Shown here piece after piece: positions 17,332-26,429 of a DNA stretch of 64,000 bases. The DNA is from TC-15 sp034437275. Lineage in GTDB: Bacteria; Chloroflexota; Anaerolineae; Aggregatilineales; Aggregatilineaceae. A program made the position numbers and the translations under genes. The stretch is from contig DAOTUD010000065.1 of assembly GCA_034437275.1 (NCBI GenBank), forward strand, positions 1 through 64,000, given 5' to 3'. The notes under the pieces were generated by a model. That model was not told the DNA's origin, did no database searches, and was given only the letters and a program-made list of their open reading frames with translations. Positions within the stretch are counted from its first letter, which is position 1, and every line of letters begins with the position of its first letter.

Positions 17332-19473
17332 ATGGCGAATCGTTCTATAGTTGCGAAAGTTCAGGCTGATAAGGCCGCTAAATCGACTGAGGTCGATCTG
17401 CGCGATCCGTCGCTTTATATTAACCGCGAGTTGGGTTGGTTGGAGTTTAACTACCGGGTATTGGAAGAAGCGCTGGATGCTGGCACCCCCTTGTTGGAGC
17501 GGGTCAAATTCCTGGCGATTTTCGCCAATAACCTGGACGAGTTTTTCATGATCCGCGTCTCCGGGTTGCGCGAACAGGTGGCGGCGGGCGTGATCGAAAC
17601 CCCGCCCGACGGATTGACGCCAGCCCAACAGTTGGCCGCGATCCGGAAGCGGTTGCTGCCGATGCTCAAGATGCAGTATGAATGTTTTTGGGAAGACCTG
17701 GTTCCCCGGCTCAAGCAGCACAATATTGTGGTGGGCAGTTACGATGATCTGACGGAAGATCGCAAAGAGGCGCTGCAACTATACTTTGAGCACGAAATCT
17801 TCCCTGTGCTCACCCCCCTGGCGGTCGATCCGGGACGCCCCTTCCCGCACATTTCGAACCTGAGCCTGAACCTGGCGGTGCTGATGTTGGATGAAAACCA
17901 CCAGCAGCGTTTCGCGCGCGTCAAGGTACCTCAAGCTTTGCCCCGGCTTGTCCCGGTGAACGAGATCACGCACCGGTATTTGGGCAAGCGCAGCGGTAAG
18001 CACAAGCTGTTTATATTTCTCGAGGAAATTGTGGCTGCCAACTTGAGCCAGCTTTTCCCGGGTATGCAGATTTTGGAGTCGCATCCGTTCCGTGTGACCC
18101 GCAACGCTGATATGGAGATCGAGGAAGACGAAGCGTCGGACTTGCTCGAAACTATCGAAGCGGGGGTGCGGCAGCGGCGTTTTGGACGTGTGGTGCGGCT
18201 TGAAGTGCAGGAGGACATGCCCCAGTTCTTGCTGGAGACGCTCAAGGATTATCTGAATATCGAGCGCTCGGATATATACCAGTCGCGCAACCCGCTGGGG
18301 ATGAGCCAGTTATTTGAACTGGCCGACATTGATGATGCTGCCCATTTGAAAGAAACCCCCTTCGTGCCCCGGCGTCCGGCGGTATTTGACAAAAACAGCA
18401 ACATATTCAGTTTGCTGCGCAAACAGGATGTGGTCCTATACCATCCGTACGATTCGTTTTTGCCCGTGATCCAGTTTATCCGTACGGCAGCCCAGGACCC
18501 GCAGGTGCTGGCAATCAAGATCACGCTGTACCGGGTGGGGAGCAACTCGCCGATCGTGAATGCGCTGTTGGAAGCACAGGAAAACGGCAAGCAGGTCGCG
18601 GTCCTGGTCGAGTTGAAGGCACGCTTTGACGAGGAAAACAACATCGTCTGGGCGCGCAAACTGGAAGCGCAAGGTGTGCATGTGGTGTATGGGTTGCTGG
18701 GGCTGAAGACGCACTGCAAAGTGGCGCTCGTGGTGCGTCGCGAAGATGACGGCTTGCGCCGGTATGTGCATCTGGGCACGGGGAACTATAACGCGACAAC
18801 GGCACGCATTTACACCGACATCGGGATGCTGAGCAGCCGTCCCGACCTAGGCACCGATGCGAGCGAGTTGTTCAACCGGCTGACCGGTTACGCGCCAGCG
18901 GCGATTTATAATAAACTGATGGTCGCCCCGGAATATCTGCGCGAACGTTTCGACCAACTAATCCAGCGTGAGATCGAGCATGCCCGCGCGGATCGGCCTG
19001 CACGGCTGATCTTTAAGATGAACGCGCTGGTGGATGCCAAGATTATCCGGCGGCTGTATGAGGCGTCGATGGCGGGCGTGCAGGTCGAACTGTTGGTGCG
19101 TGGAATTTGCTGTCTGCGGCCCGGCATCGAAGGTATCAGCGAGAATATTCGTGTAACCAGCATTGTTGGGCGTTTTCTGGAGCATCCGCGCATTTACTAC
19201 TTTGCCAACGGCGGCAACGCTGAAATACATATGGGCAGCGCTGACCTGATGCCGCGCAATCTCGACCGGCGGGTAGAGACGATATTCCCGGTCGAGGATG
19301 ACCAGTTGAAGATTTTGCTGTTGGATGAAGTGCTGGCCATTCAGATGTTGGATAACGTCAAGGCGCGTGAACTTCAACCGGACGGCAACTATAAACGGCT
19401 GCAGCCCAAAGAAGGGGAAACGCCCCTCGACAGCCAGCATTGGTTCATCGAGCAGGCGCGGTCCTCGTCCTAA
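17332..19473 (+). CDS. ppk1: Polyphosphate kinase 1
   Basis: 713 residues, full length. Domains in order: N-terminal helical domain starting at YINRELGWLEFNYRVLEEAL; head domain; and two phospholipase-D-like catalytic halves. The phosphorylated histidine is in GLKTHCKVALVVRR, the nucleotide site in HLGTGNYNATTARIYTD, and the second conserved histidine region in EIHMGSADLMPRNLDRRVE. It reversibly transfers the gamma-phosphate of ATP to polyphosphate. The start ATG at 17332 has AAGGGAAAG upstream; upstream in-frame codons from 17245 are probably untranslated and may contain the promoter (TATACT near 17300). Its stop overlaps the convergent comEC stop by four bases. The CHAD gene at 8977 may bind its product. 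Confidence 0.96.
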   Translation: MANRSIVAKVQADKAAKSTEVDLRDPSLYINRELGWLEFNYRVLEEALDAGTPLLERVKFLAIFANNLDEFFMIRVSGLREQVAAGVIETPPDGLTPAQQLAAIRKRLLPMLKMQYECFWEDLVPRLKQHNIVVGSYDDLTEDRKEALQLYFEHEIFPVLTPLAVDPGRPFPHISNLSLNLAVLMLDENHQQRFARVKVPQALPRLVPVNEITHRYLGKRSGKHKLFIFLEEIVAANLSQLFPGMQILESHPFRVTRNADMEIEEDEASDLLETIEAGVRQRRFGRVVRLEVQEDMPQFLLETLKDYLNIERSDIYQSRNPLGMSQLFELADIDDAAHLKETPFVPRRPAVFDKNSNIFSLLRKQDVVLYHPYDSFLPVIQFIRTAAQDPQVLAIKITLYRVGSNSPIVNALLEAQENGKQVAVLVELKARFDEENNIVWARKLEAQGVHVVYGLLGLKTHCKVALVVRREDDGLRRYVHLGTGNYNATTARIYTDIGMLSSRPDLGTDASELFNRLTGYAPAAIYNKLMVAPEYLRERFDQLIQREIEHARADRPARLIFKMNALVDAKIIRRLYEASMAGVQVELLVRGICCLRPGIEGISENIRVTSIVGRFLEHPRIYYFANGGNAEIHMGSADLMPRNLDRRVETIFPVEDDQLKILLLDEVLAIQMLDNVKARELQPDGNYKRLQPKEGETPLDSQHWFIEQARSSS

Positions 19474-21827
19474 CGATCAGTATAAATCCACAGTTTGTGG
19501 CCGTCGGTGACCACTTCTACCGTTCCGACTTGGTCGGTGCGGTAAAGTGGTCCGTCGCTGATGGTGGCGAGGCGGTCGACCACAACGTCCTCCGGCAGCC
19601 CGGCCCGGTTACCGGCCCCAACACTGACGACCACTGCCTGTGGCCTCACAGCACGCAGGAAATTGGGCGAGTTCGCTTTTTCGCTGCCATGTGCGGGCAG
19701 TTCTAACACGGTGCTGCCGGTGTACCAGCCGGCCTCTAACACGACCTGTTCGGTGTCTTCGTCAATATCTGGGGTGAGCAGGAATGATGCATCTCCGTAG
19801 CTAACCCGGATCACCATCCCGGCTGCTGCGAGATCGGTTTCGTCCTCCGGCGGAAACTGGGGATGCAAGATTTCCAGCGTGACACCATCGCTTGTTTCGA
19901 TCTGATACCCTGCCGTCACGGTCTGGACGGCGATATCGTGTGTGTTCCAGGCCCGGAGCAGTGCGTGATAGCTGTCGCTGTCGGCGGCTTGTCCGTTGGT
20001 GAGCGCCAGATCGACATCGTAGCGTTCCAGCAGGGCGGGCAGCCCCTTGATCGCTGAGGATTTGGGCTGCGTGACAATCAGTAAATCCAGGTCCCGATCC
20101 CAAAAGGGTAACTCGTCGCCAACGGCTTTCCGGAGTTGGGTTGGGTTGGGGCCGCCATCCACAAGAATCTGTGCACCGTTCGGACTCTGGATCAGGACAG
20201 CATGACCGTGCCCAATATCCAGGAACCACACATGCAGCTTGCCATCTGGCAGCGACAGCGCGGTGATCCACACCAGGATGCTGAGGACAACGCCGCTGGC
20301 GATGATTAGCGTCGCCGTGATCCGCCGCTGGAGCAGGTGCAGCATGGTGGCGCGATCTTCCGGGTGCTGGTTGACAAGCAGGGCAGCGGCTAACAATATT
20401 GCATAGACCGCCCACGCCTGCCCACTGGACCATTCCATGTCGGTCGAAGCCCACTCGAAGCTGCCCAGGCTGCGCACAATTTCAAGTGTGTAAGTCAGGG
20501 GCAGCCACACCACCCATGCCAACGGCTCGCCCAACGGCGTCCAGACCATGCCGGCGAGCGCAGATAACCAGCCGAAGATCATGATATAGGGCTGCGCGGG
20601 GACGATCATCAGATTGGCCAGGAGCGATGCAGCCGACAGCCGGCCAAAATGCAGCACAATGAGTGGCGTGGTTGTGATCTGTGCTGCAATGCTGATGACC
20701 AGCGGTTCGGCCAGCCACTGCGTGATCTGGCGGGCAGTCGTTTGGGCGAAGCCGCGCCGCAGCAACTCTTCCAGCCAGGTGGTGAACTGGTCCCCAAACA
20801 GCACTAATCCTGCTGTGGCAGCTACACTCAGTTGGAAGCCGACGTCCCAGAGGATTTGGGGATTCCAGATTGTCATCAGCCAACTGACAAACGCCAGGGA
20901 GGTGATGCCGTATGTGCGGCGGCCTATTTGGGCCGCGAACAGCGCCATGCCGCCCATCAAAGCCGCCCGGATGACCGCTGGATCGCCCCCGACAAACGCA
21001 GTATATACGCCGATGCCGGCCAACGTCACGATGCTGGCGCGCCGTTCGCCCAGGCCGGGCTTGAGCATTCCCATCAGCACGCGGATTACCACGATGATGT
21101 TTGCGCCGGAGATGGCGATCACGTGGGTGGTGCCGGTCCGGTTGAAGGCTTCGCGAACGTCGTCGGGGATGCTGCTCTCCACGCCGATCAAGATGCCGTT
21201 TAGCAAGGGAGCCTGCGGGCTGGGCAGCAGTTGCTGGATCGTGGTGTGGGCGTGCGCCTTGAGATCGTACATCAACGCGTACCAGGGCCGGCCCTGGTCA
21301 TGGGCCAGGACGGTCACCTGGGCGTTGGGGATCATAGCGTGAATGCCGCGTTGGGCCAGGTAGTCACGGTACGAAAAATCGTCAAACTCGGGCGGAGTGA
21401 GCAGCGGTCCGCTGACTTCGACACGATCCCCATAGGCGTATTCACCATAGCGTGGGGCCTGCACCAGGACTAGCCCCTCCGTCGCCTGCTGCTCCACGGT
21501 GTCGGCCTCAATGTGCAGGTTGACGTGGTTGTCCCGCACGTCCGGGTCACGCACGATCATGCCAGTGAGCGTGACCCAACCGGAGTCGGTGTAGTGCGCG
21601 ATGTGATCGTCTTCCAGGGGCTGCGTCGCCCAGGCATAGCGTCCCGCGCCCAGCACGAACAATGCCGCGCATAGGAACCCCAATCGCCAGGGGCGATTGT
21701 GCCGTGAGAGATACGCCAGAACAAACGCGCCCGCCGCGATGCCCAGCCAAATCTCCGGGCGCGTTTCGCTTGACGAGGCCAGGAAGATGCCTGCTGTCCA
21801 GGCGGCGACAAGGTAGACCAGCGTCAT
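19470..21827 (-). CDS. comEC: ComEC/Rec2-type DNA-uptake channel with degenerate metallo-hydrolase domain
   Basis: 785 residues. An N-terminal DUF4131/OB-like region (about 70-190) is followed by the competence membrane domain with TGTTHVIAISGANIIVVIRV and many helices (about 200-510), then a beta-lactamase-like domain (about 525-775). ComEC forms the inner-membrane channel for transforming single-stranded DNA. The metallo domain is abnormal: the expected THxxxDH ligand motif reads TQPKSSAIKG (around residue 584), the entry motif GQGD reads GHGH, the HHG motif reads AHG, and the NxxGHP motif reads NRAGLPE. Zinc or manganese binding and nuclease activity are therefore unlikely. It follows cmk by 15 bases and its stop overlaps ppk1. 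Confidence 0.88.
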   Translation of the reverse strand: MTLVYLVAAWTAGIFLASSSETRPEIWLGIAAGAFVLAYLSRHNRPWRLGFLCAALFVLGAGRYAWATQPLEDDHIAHYTDSGWVTLTGMIVRDPDVRDNHVNLHIEADTVEQQATEGLVLVQAPRYGEYAYGDRVEVSGPLLTPPEFDDFSYRDYLAQRGIHAMIPNAQVTVLAHDQGRPWYALMYDLKAHAHTTIQQLLPSPQAPLLNGILIGVESSIPDDVREAFNRTGTTHVIAISGANIIVVIRVLMGMLKPGLGERRASIVTLAGIGVYTAFVGGDPAVIRAALMGGMALFAAQIGRRTYGITSLAFVSWLMTIWNPQILWDVGFQLSVAATAGLVLFGDQFTTWLEELLRRGFAQTTARQITQWLAEPLVISIAAQITTTPLIVLHFGRLSAASLLANLMIVPAQPYIMIFGWLSALAGMVWTPLGEPLAWVVWLPLTYTLEIVRSLGSFEWASTDMEWSSGQAWAVYAILLAAALLVNQHPEDRATMLHLLQRRITATLIIASGVVLSILVWITALSLPDGKLHVWFLDIGHGHAVLIQSPNGAQILVDGGPNPTQLRKAVGDELPFWDRDLDLLIVTQPKSSAIKGLPALLERYDVDLALTNGQAADSDSYHALLRAWNTHDIAVQTVTAGYQIETSDGVTLEILHPQFPPEDETDLAAAGMVIRVSYGDASFLLTPDIDEDTEQVVLEAGWYTGSTVLELPAHGSEKANSPNFLRAVRPQAVVVSVGAGNRAGLPEDVVVDRLATISDGPLYRTDQVGTVEVVTDGHKLWIYTDR

Positions 21828-21842
21828 CCTTATTTTCCTTGT

Positions 21843-22535
21843 TTATGCTGAAGGTTTCCAATGCTTGATGATGTGATGCACTTTATCGATGGCCTGTTCT
21901 AATGTCAGGTCGCTGGTGTCAATATACACGGCATCGGGTGCTTGAAGCAAGGGCGCGACGTCCCGCTCGCTGTCGAGCGCGTCGCGTTTGCGCAGCCCTT
22001 CGCGGATTTTGGCCCATTCTTCTGTGTCGCCGTTTTGGATACGCTGACGGTAGCGCCGTTCGGTGCGTTTTTCGAGGCTGGCATCGATGTATATTTTCAA
22101 GTCGGCATCTGGCAATACGACGGTGCTGATATCACGCCCGGCCATGATGACCTTGCCGCGTGCCGCGATGCTGCGCTGGACATCCAACAGCGCCGCGCGT
22201 GCGCCCGGCGTGGCGGCGATGATCGAGACGTGCGCGTCTACCGCGGGCGAGTGGATCTGCGGCGTGATATCGCGGCCATCGGCCAGAATCGTGTATTGAC
22301 GACCATCGTCGGTCAGGCCGGGCGTCATGTCCAGCTCGACCTGCTCGGCCAGGGTTGTGATTTGTGCCGGATCGTCGAGATTGATGCCGTGTTCCAGGGC
22401 CAGATAGGTGATGGCCCGGTAGAATGCGCCGGTGTCGACGAACAGATACTCAATGCGTTGGGCCACCGCGAACGATACGGCGCTTTTCCCTGATCCGGCT
22501 GGTCCGTCGACGGCGATGGTTTGTGGTAAAGCCAA
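21843..22535 (-). CDS. cmk: Cytidylate kinase
   Basis: 230 residues, standard length. P-loop GPAGSGKS at 11-18, the CMP-binding segments VDTGAFYRAITYLAL and AGRDISTVVLPDADLKIYID, and the lid with EKRTERRYRQRIQ are all present. It phosphorylates CMP and dCMP to the diphosphates in pyrimidine salvage and phospholipid precursor supply. It is the first gene of a two-gene unit with comEC. In many bacteria cmk adjoins ribosomal protein S1 or engA; here the S1-repeat gene is 12 kb away and on the same strand. Confidence 0.96.
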   Translation of the reverse strand: MALPQTIAVDGPAGSGKSAVSFAVAQRIEYLFVDTGAFYRAITYLALEHGINLDDPAQITTLAEQVELDMTPGLTDDGRQYTILADGRDITPQIHSPAVDAHVSIIAATPGARAALLDVQRSIAARGKVIMAGRDISTVVLPDADLKIYIDASLEKRTERRYRQRIQNGDTEEWAKIREGLRKRDALDSERDVAPLLQAPDAVYIDTSDLTLEQAIDKVHHIIKHWKPSA

Positions 22536-22677
22536 GAGTCTGCCCCCTGCATGTGTAGATAGATTGAAACCATCTTAGGACTATACCCCACATAAAAAAA
22601 TCGCCCAAGAGTCACTTGCTTGCGGTGCCCAGTTCCGTACCGTAAAATCACGGCAGGACGTCTGTGGAGGTTGAGGG

Positions 22678-24930
22678 ATGAACATGTATCCGCGTACAGC
22701 GATTGCAATTTTGCTATGTAGTGTGTTGTTTGGGGGCGCTGTCTTTTCGGCGGGCGCAACGACAGGGACTTTCCAAGTTGATGATCTCCGGCTGGTCAAA
22801 TTGGCAGCCGATTCGACCGTACAGGGGACATTGGACCAGGACACGGCGTTTCGTGTGTACTGGTTCGCAGGGCAGCAGGGGGCACAAGTCACCGTTAGTC
22901 CGGAGGTATTGCCCGACTTTCAGCCGGTGTTTGTCTTGTACGACTCTGCTTTTACGGAACTGATACGCGCCGAGGCGGGCGAAAGCTTGCAAACGGTACT
23001 GCCGGGGAACGGCATTTACTTTTTGGTGGTGGGGCTGCCTACTGCGGACAGCATAGGCGGCGCTTATGCTTTGACGATGAATCTCGGCAGCAATCCGGCG
23101 GCACAGGCTGACGTGATCGATATCGCGTATGGGAGCAGCCAGCGCGGTACCCTGGATGGGATGTCCTGGGAAACGTCCTGCCGGTTTCGTGGATCTGCCG
23201 GGGATACCGTCACCGTCACCATGAGCCGGGCCGGAGGCGACTTGAATAGTTACCTGTTTTTGTTGGATGAGAATGGCCAGGTGCTCTATGAAGACGATGA
23301 CAGCGGGGGCGAAAATGGCAACGCCCGCATGACATATACCCTCCCGGCGGATGGCTCCTATCTGATCCAGGCTACACGTTTTGGTCAGGAGCAGGGCACG
23401 ACGAGTGGGAGTTATCTATTGGAGCTGTTCTCCGATTCGCCACCGCCAGCCGAGCCGGCAGAACCCGATATCCCGGCGGAGTATGCGGGGCTGCCCAAGA
23501 TATCGATAGGCGAAACGGTGGAAGCGACGCTGTCTGATGCTCGCTATATGGATGTCTACGTGTTCAACGGCACGGCAGGCGATTCGATCGTGATTGAGAT
23601 GGAGAGCCTGAACAAAGGTGAATCCAATGCCCTGGACCCGTTGTTGATTTTGTTGGATGCTCAGCGTGTCCCACTGGCTGAGCATGATGATATCGTCGAT
23701 GGGCAGGAGCGTGATTCGCGCATTGAGTTTGTGCTGCCAGAAACTGGTTACTACGCGATTGTCGCGACCCGTTTTGAGCAGGCCGAAGGAGCGTCGTCTG
23801 GCCCCTATGCGCTGATGCTGCGTCCGGGCGCGGATGATGTGGGCGGTGATGATACGGGGGATGTGAGCGCAGCGGATGTTGGTGCCGCGCCGCTTGAGCA
23901 GTTGGACGCGGAGCCGCTGGCGGTTGATGAACCCATGCAGCACACTGGCTTCGGGCTGTATACTTTCACGGCGAGTGGTGGCAAATCAATCACGCTGCAG
24001 GCCGAGGATGGCGACACCGTGCTTATCCTGGCCGATGCCGGTCTGAATGAGATCGACGCCAGCAGCGCGGGAGTGTTGTCCGGGGTGGTGCTGCCTGAAA
24101 CGGGGCAATATCTGGCGATTGCTGCGCCACTTTTGGGGCCGGCGGGGGACGACCAGCCGGCAACATTGGCGCTAAGCATTGGTGACGACAGTGTAGATGA
24201 TGTGCCTGATGGACCAACACCCGTTGTGTACGGCGAAACGGTGACGGGTGTGATTAACGACCAAATCCCCAGCCGCCTGTATACATTTGAGGGCGCAGCA
24301 GGTGATCAGGTCCAGATAGTGATGGAAGCGGTTGAAGGCTCCGATTTGGATTGCTATTTGGAACTTCAAGACGAGAATGGCGTAGTAATAGATGCGAACG
24401 ATGATATCGTGCCGGGCGATAACCGGAATTCGGAGATTGTTACCGAACTGCCCGCCGATGGGCGCTATCTGGTGATTGTGTCGCGCTATGTCGGGCCAGA
24501 TGTTGGCCTTACATCCGGTGGCTACCGGTTGACTCTGGGGCAGGGCGAAGTGCTAGGCGCGGATGGTGATGGTGTGAGCGCGGCTCCAGTGTTGCTAACT
24601 TATGGAGAGACGGCAACCGGCGAGATTACGGACGATCAATACCTGACGTTCTTTGTGTTTGATGGGAGCGCCGGCGATGCGGTGACGATATCCATCGAGC
24701 ACCTGAGTGGGAACCTCGATTCGGTATTGTATCTGTACCAGGCGATCGACGATGGGTGGATGCAGATCGCTACCAACGACGACAGCCCTACCGGGGGTAC
24801 CTACGAGGCGCTGCTGAGTGATATCATTCTGCCTCAGACGGGGCGCTATCTGGTAGCGGTCAGCCGCTATGGGTTGGAATTTGAAGATACATCTGGCACA
24901 TTTGCAATTACGTTGACGTTGGAACCGTGA
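22678..24930 (+). CDS. Secreted protein with about six PPC (bacterial pre-peptidase C-terminal) repeats
   Basis: 750 residues. An N-terminal hydrophobic segment (about 7-28) looks like a signal peptide. The rest is a chain of beta-rich repeats of about 110-130 residues. Each has a GETVxGxIxDxxxxxYxFxGxAGDxVxIxM opening and a LDxxLxLxDExGxxxxxxDD middle, ending in LPxDGxYLIxxxRxG, the PPC fold found behind many secreted peptidases. There is no catalytic domain, so it is probably a surface or extracellular binding or scaffold protein. A repeat near residues 400-500 is less regular. The gene overlaps the next PPC gene by four bases (GTGA), so they are co-translated. Ligand unknown; Asp-rich loops suggest Ca2+. 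Confidence 0.82.
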   Translation: MNMYPRTAIAILLCSVLFGGAVFSAGATTGTFQVDDLRLVKLAADSTVQGTLDQDTAFRVYWFAGQQGAQVTVSPEVLPDFQPVFVLYDSAFTELIRAEAGESLQTVLPGNGIYFLVVGLPTADSIGGAYALTMNLGSNPAAQADVIDIAYGSSQRGTLDGMSWETSCRFRGSAGDTVTVTMSRAGGDLNSYLFLLDENGQVLYEDDDSGGENGNARMTYTLPADGSYLIQATRFGQEQGTTSGSYLLELFSDSPPPAEPAEPDIPAEYAGLPKISIGETVEATLSDARYMDVYVFNGTAGDSIVIEMESLNKGESNALDPLLILLDAQRVPLAEHDDIVDGQERDSRIEFVLPETGYYAIVATRFEQAEGASSGPYALMLRPGADDVGGDDTGDVSAADVGAAPLEQLDAEPLAVDEPMQHTGFGLYTFTASGGKSITLQAEDGDTVLILADAGLNEIDASSAGVLSGVVLPETGQYLAIAAPLLGPAGDDQPATLALSIGDDSVDDVPDGPTPVVYGETVTGVINDQIPSRLYTFEGAAGDQVQIVMEAVEGSDLDCYLELQDENGVVIDANDDIVPGDNRNSEIVTELPADGRYLVIVSRYVGPDVGLTSGGYRLTLGQGEVLGADGDGVSAAPVLLTYGETATGEITDDQYLTFFVFDGSAGDAVTISIEHLSGNLDSVLYLYQAIDDGWMQIATNDDSPTGGTYEALLSDIILPQTGRYLVAVSRYGLEFEDTSGTFAITLTLEP

Positions 24931-26426
24931 AAATAATCCAGGCTGCTTTCATCTGGCTGCTCCGGCTTGTGCTGTGTCTGGGACTGGCCGGCAGCGCAAG
25001 CCTCGCGGCTGCCAGCCCTGGTCTCCAGGGGGGCACGCCGCTTGTTTTCGGCGAGGCTGTATCCGGGACATTGGATGATGACGTGTTCCGAGAGGTATAC
25101 ATGTTCGTCGGTCAGGCGGATGATATTATCGCGATTCGCATGGACCGCCTCGACGGTGATCTGGACCCGTTTCTGCTGCTGACAGACGAGCAAGGCAACA
25201 TTCTGGCGATCAGCGACGATAATGGAACGGGGACCGATGCGCTGATCGCGTCGAAGCGCCTGCCGCTTGATGGGCGTTACTTTGTGATCGCGACACGGTT
25301 TGGCCAAGAACAGGGCAGCACCAGCGGGCAGTATGAACTGTTGTTGGAGCATGTCGGGGCGGGGGTGTCGGAGACAACAATTTTGCGCTATGGCGAAAGC
25401 GTCATCGGGCGGGTAACGGCGGACAGGCCGTTGATGTTTTATGTCTTACGTGCCCGGCGTGGGGATGTGATCAGTGTCACGATGCGGCGTACATCGGGTG
25501 ACCTGGACCCTCGTTTGGACTTAGCCACGGCTGACGGCATCGTATTGGTGTCGAACGACGATGATCCAGCGGCGGCTGGTTCACTCGATGCCGGGATCAG
25601 AGATTATACGGTGCGTGCAACGGGCGTATACTTGATCCTCGCCACGCGGTTTGGCTACGAGGCGGGCGATACAGAAGGCAGCTATGTGTTGACCCTCACG
25701 CGGCGACCACTCGATGAACTGGGGACCAGCCCGGAGGAGGCGCGGCTGATTGACTATGGAATGACGATTGAAGGTGTGCTGACCGATGACGTGCCCGCGC
25801 GTTACTACCGGTTTGATGGCGAACGGGGCGATGTGATCACGGTGATCATGAACGTCCAATCTGGGAACCTCGATCCGTTTGTGCAGATTGTGGATGTGAA
25901 TTTGTTCGGGATGGTACAGAGTGATAGCGTAGACGCGGATCGGGATGCGCGCATTGTGGCTTATACGCTGCCGGCAACCGGCACATACTATATCGTGGCC
26001 ACGGGAGATGAGGCGGCGACCGGCTTGTTCACCCTGCAATTGACCGGGCGACCCGGCATCGTGGGCGGGCAGGCGCTCGAGATCATGTATGATGCCGCTG
26101 TGAGTGGCACGATTGACGATCAAAACAGCTTCGAGGAGTATATTTTCTTCGGGCGACAGGGCGACGTGATCCGGGTCAGTATGGAACGCGCATCTGGCGA
26201 TCTGGACCCGTTGGTGACCCTGTTGGACAGCGATCGAAAGCAGGTGGCGTTTGACGATGACAGTGGTCGCGATCAAAATGCCCTGCTGGACTCGTTCGAG
26301 CTGCCGCGCGATGGGATGTACATCTTGGTTGCGGCACGCTATGAGCGCGAGTTCGGAACAACCAGCGGTGCATATCTTTTGAGTCTGGAATTGATAGAGC
26401 CTGGAAGCGGAGCAGACGGAGGATAG
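24927..26426 (+). CDS. Secreted protein with about four PPC repeats
   Basis: 499 residues, starting with a GTG that overlaps the stop codon of the preceding PPC gene. A signal peptide spans about residues 5-30 (AAFIWLLRLVLCLGLAGSAS). Four PPC repeats follow, each opening with a YGxxVxGxxxDxxxxxxYxFxGxxGDxIxVxMxR block and containing SGDLDPxLxLxDxxG and a TGxYxIxATRxG end. Sequence and architecture make it a paralogue of the gene before it, with fewer repeats. No enzyme domain is seen. A GPH-type transporter begins three bases after its stop, perhaps as the third gene of the same unit. Confidence 0.82.
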   Translation: MKIIQAAFIWLLRLVLCLGLAGSASLAAASPGLQGGTPLVFGEAVSGTLDDDVFREVYMFVGQADDIIAIRMDRLDGDLDPFLLLTDEQGNILAISDDNGTGTDALIASKRLPLDGRYFVIATRFGQEQGSTSGQYELLLEHVGAGVSETTILRYGESVIGRVTADRPLMFYVLRARRGDVISVTMRRTSGDLDPRLDLATADGIVLVSNDDDPAAAGSLDAGIRDYTVRATGVYLILATRFGYEAGDTEGSYVLTLTRRPLDELGTSPEEARLIDYGMTIEGVLTDDVPARYYRFDGERGDVITVIMNVQSGNLDPFVQIVDVNLFGMVQSDSVDADRDARIVAYTLPATGTYYIVATGDEAATGLFTLQLTGRPGIVGGQALEIMYDAAVSGTIDDQNSFEEYIFFGRQGDVIRVSMERASGDLDPLVTLLDSDRKQVAFDDDSGRDQNALLDSFELPRDGMYILVAARYEREFGTTSGAYLLSLELIEPGSGADGG

Positions 26427-26429
26427 CGT

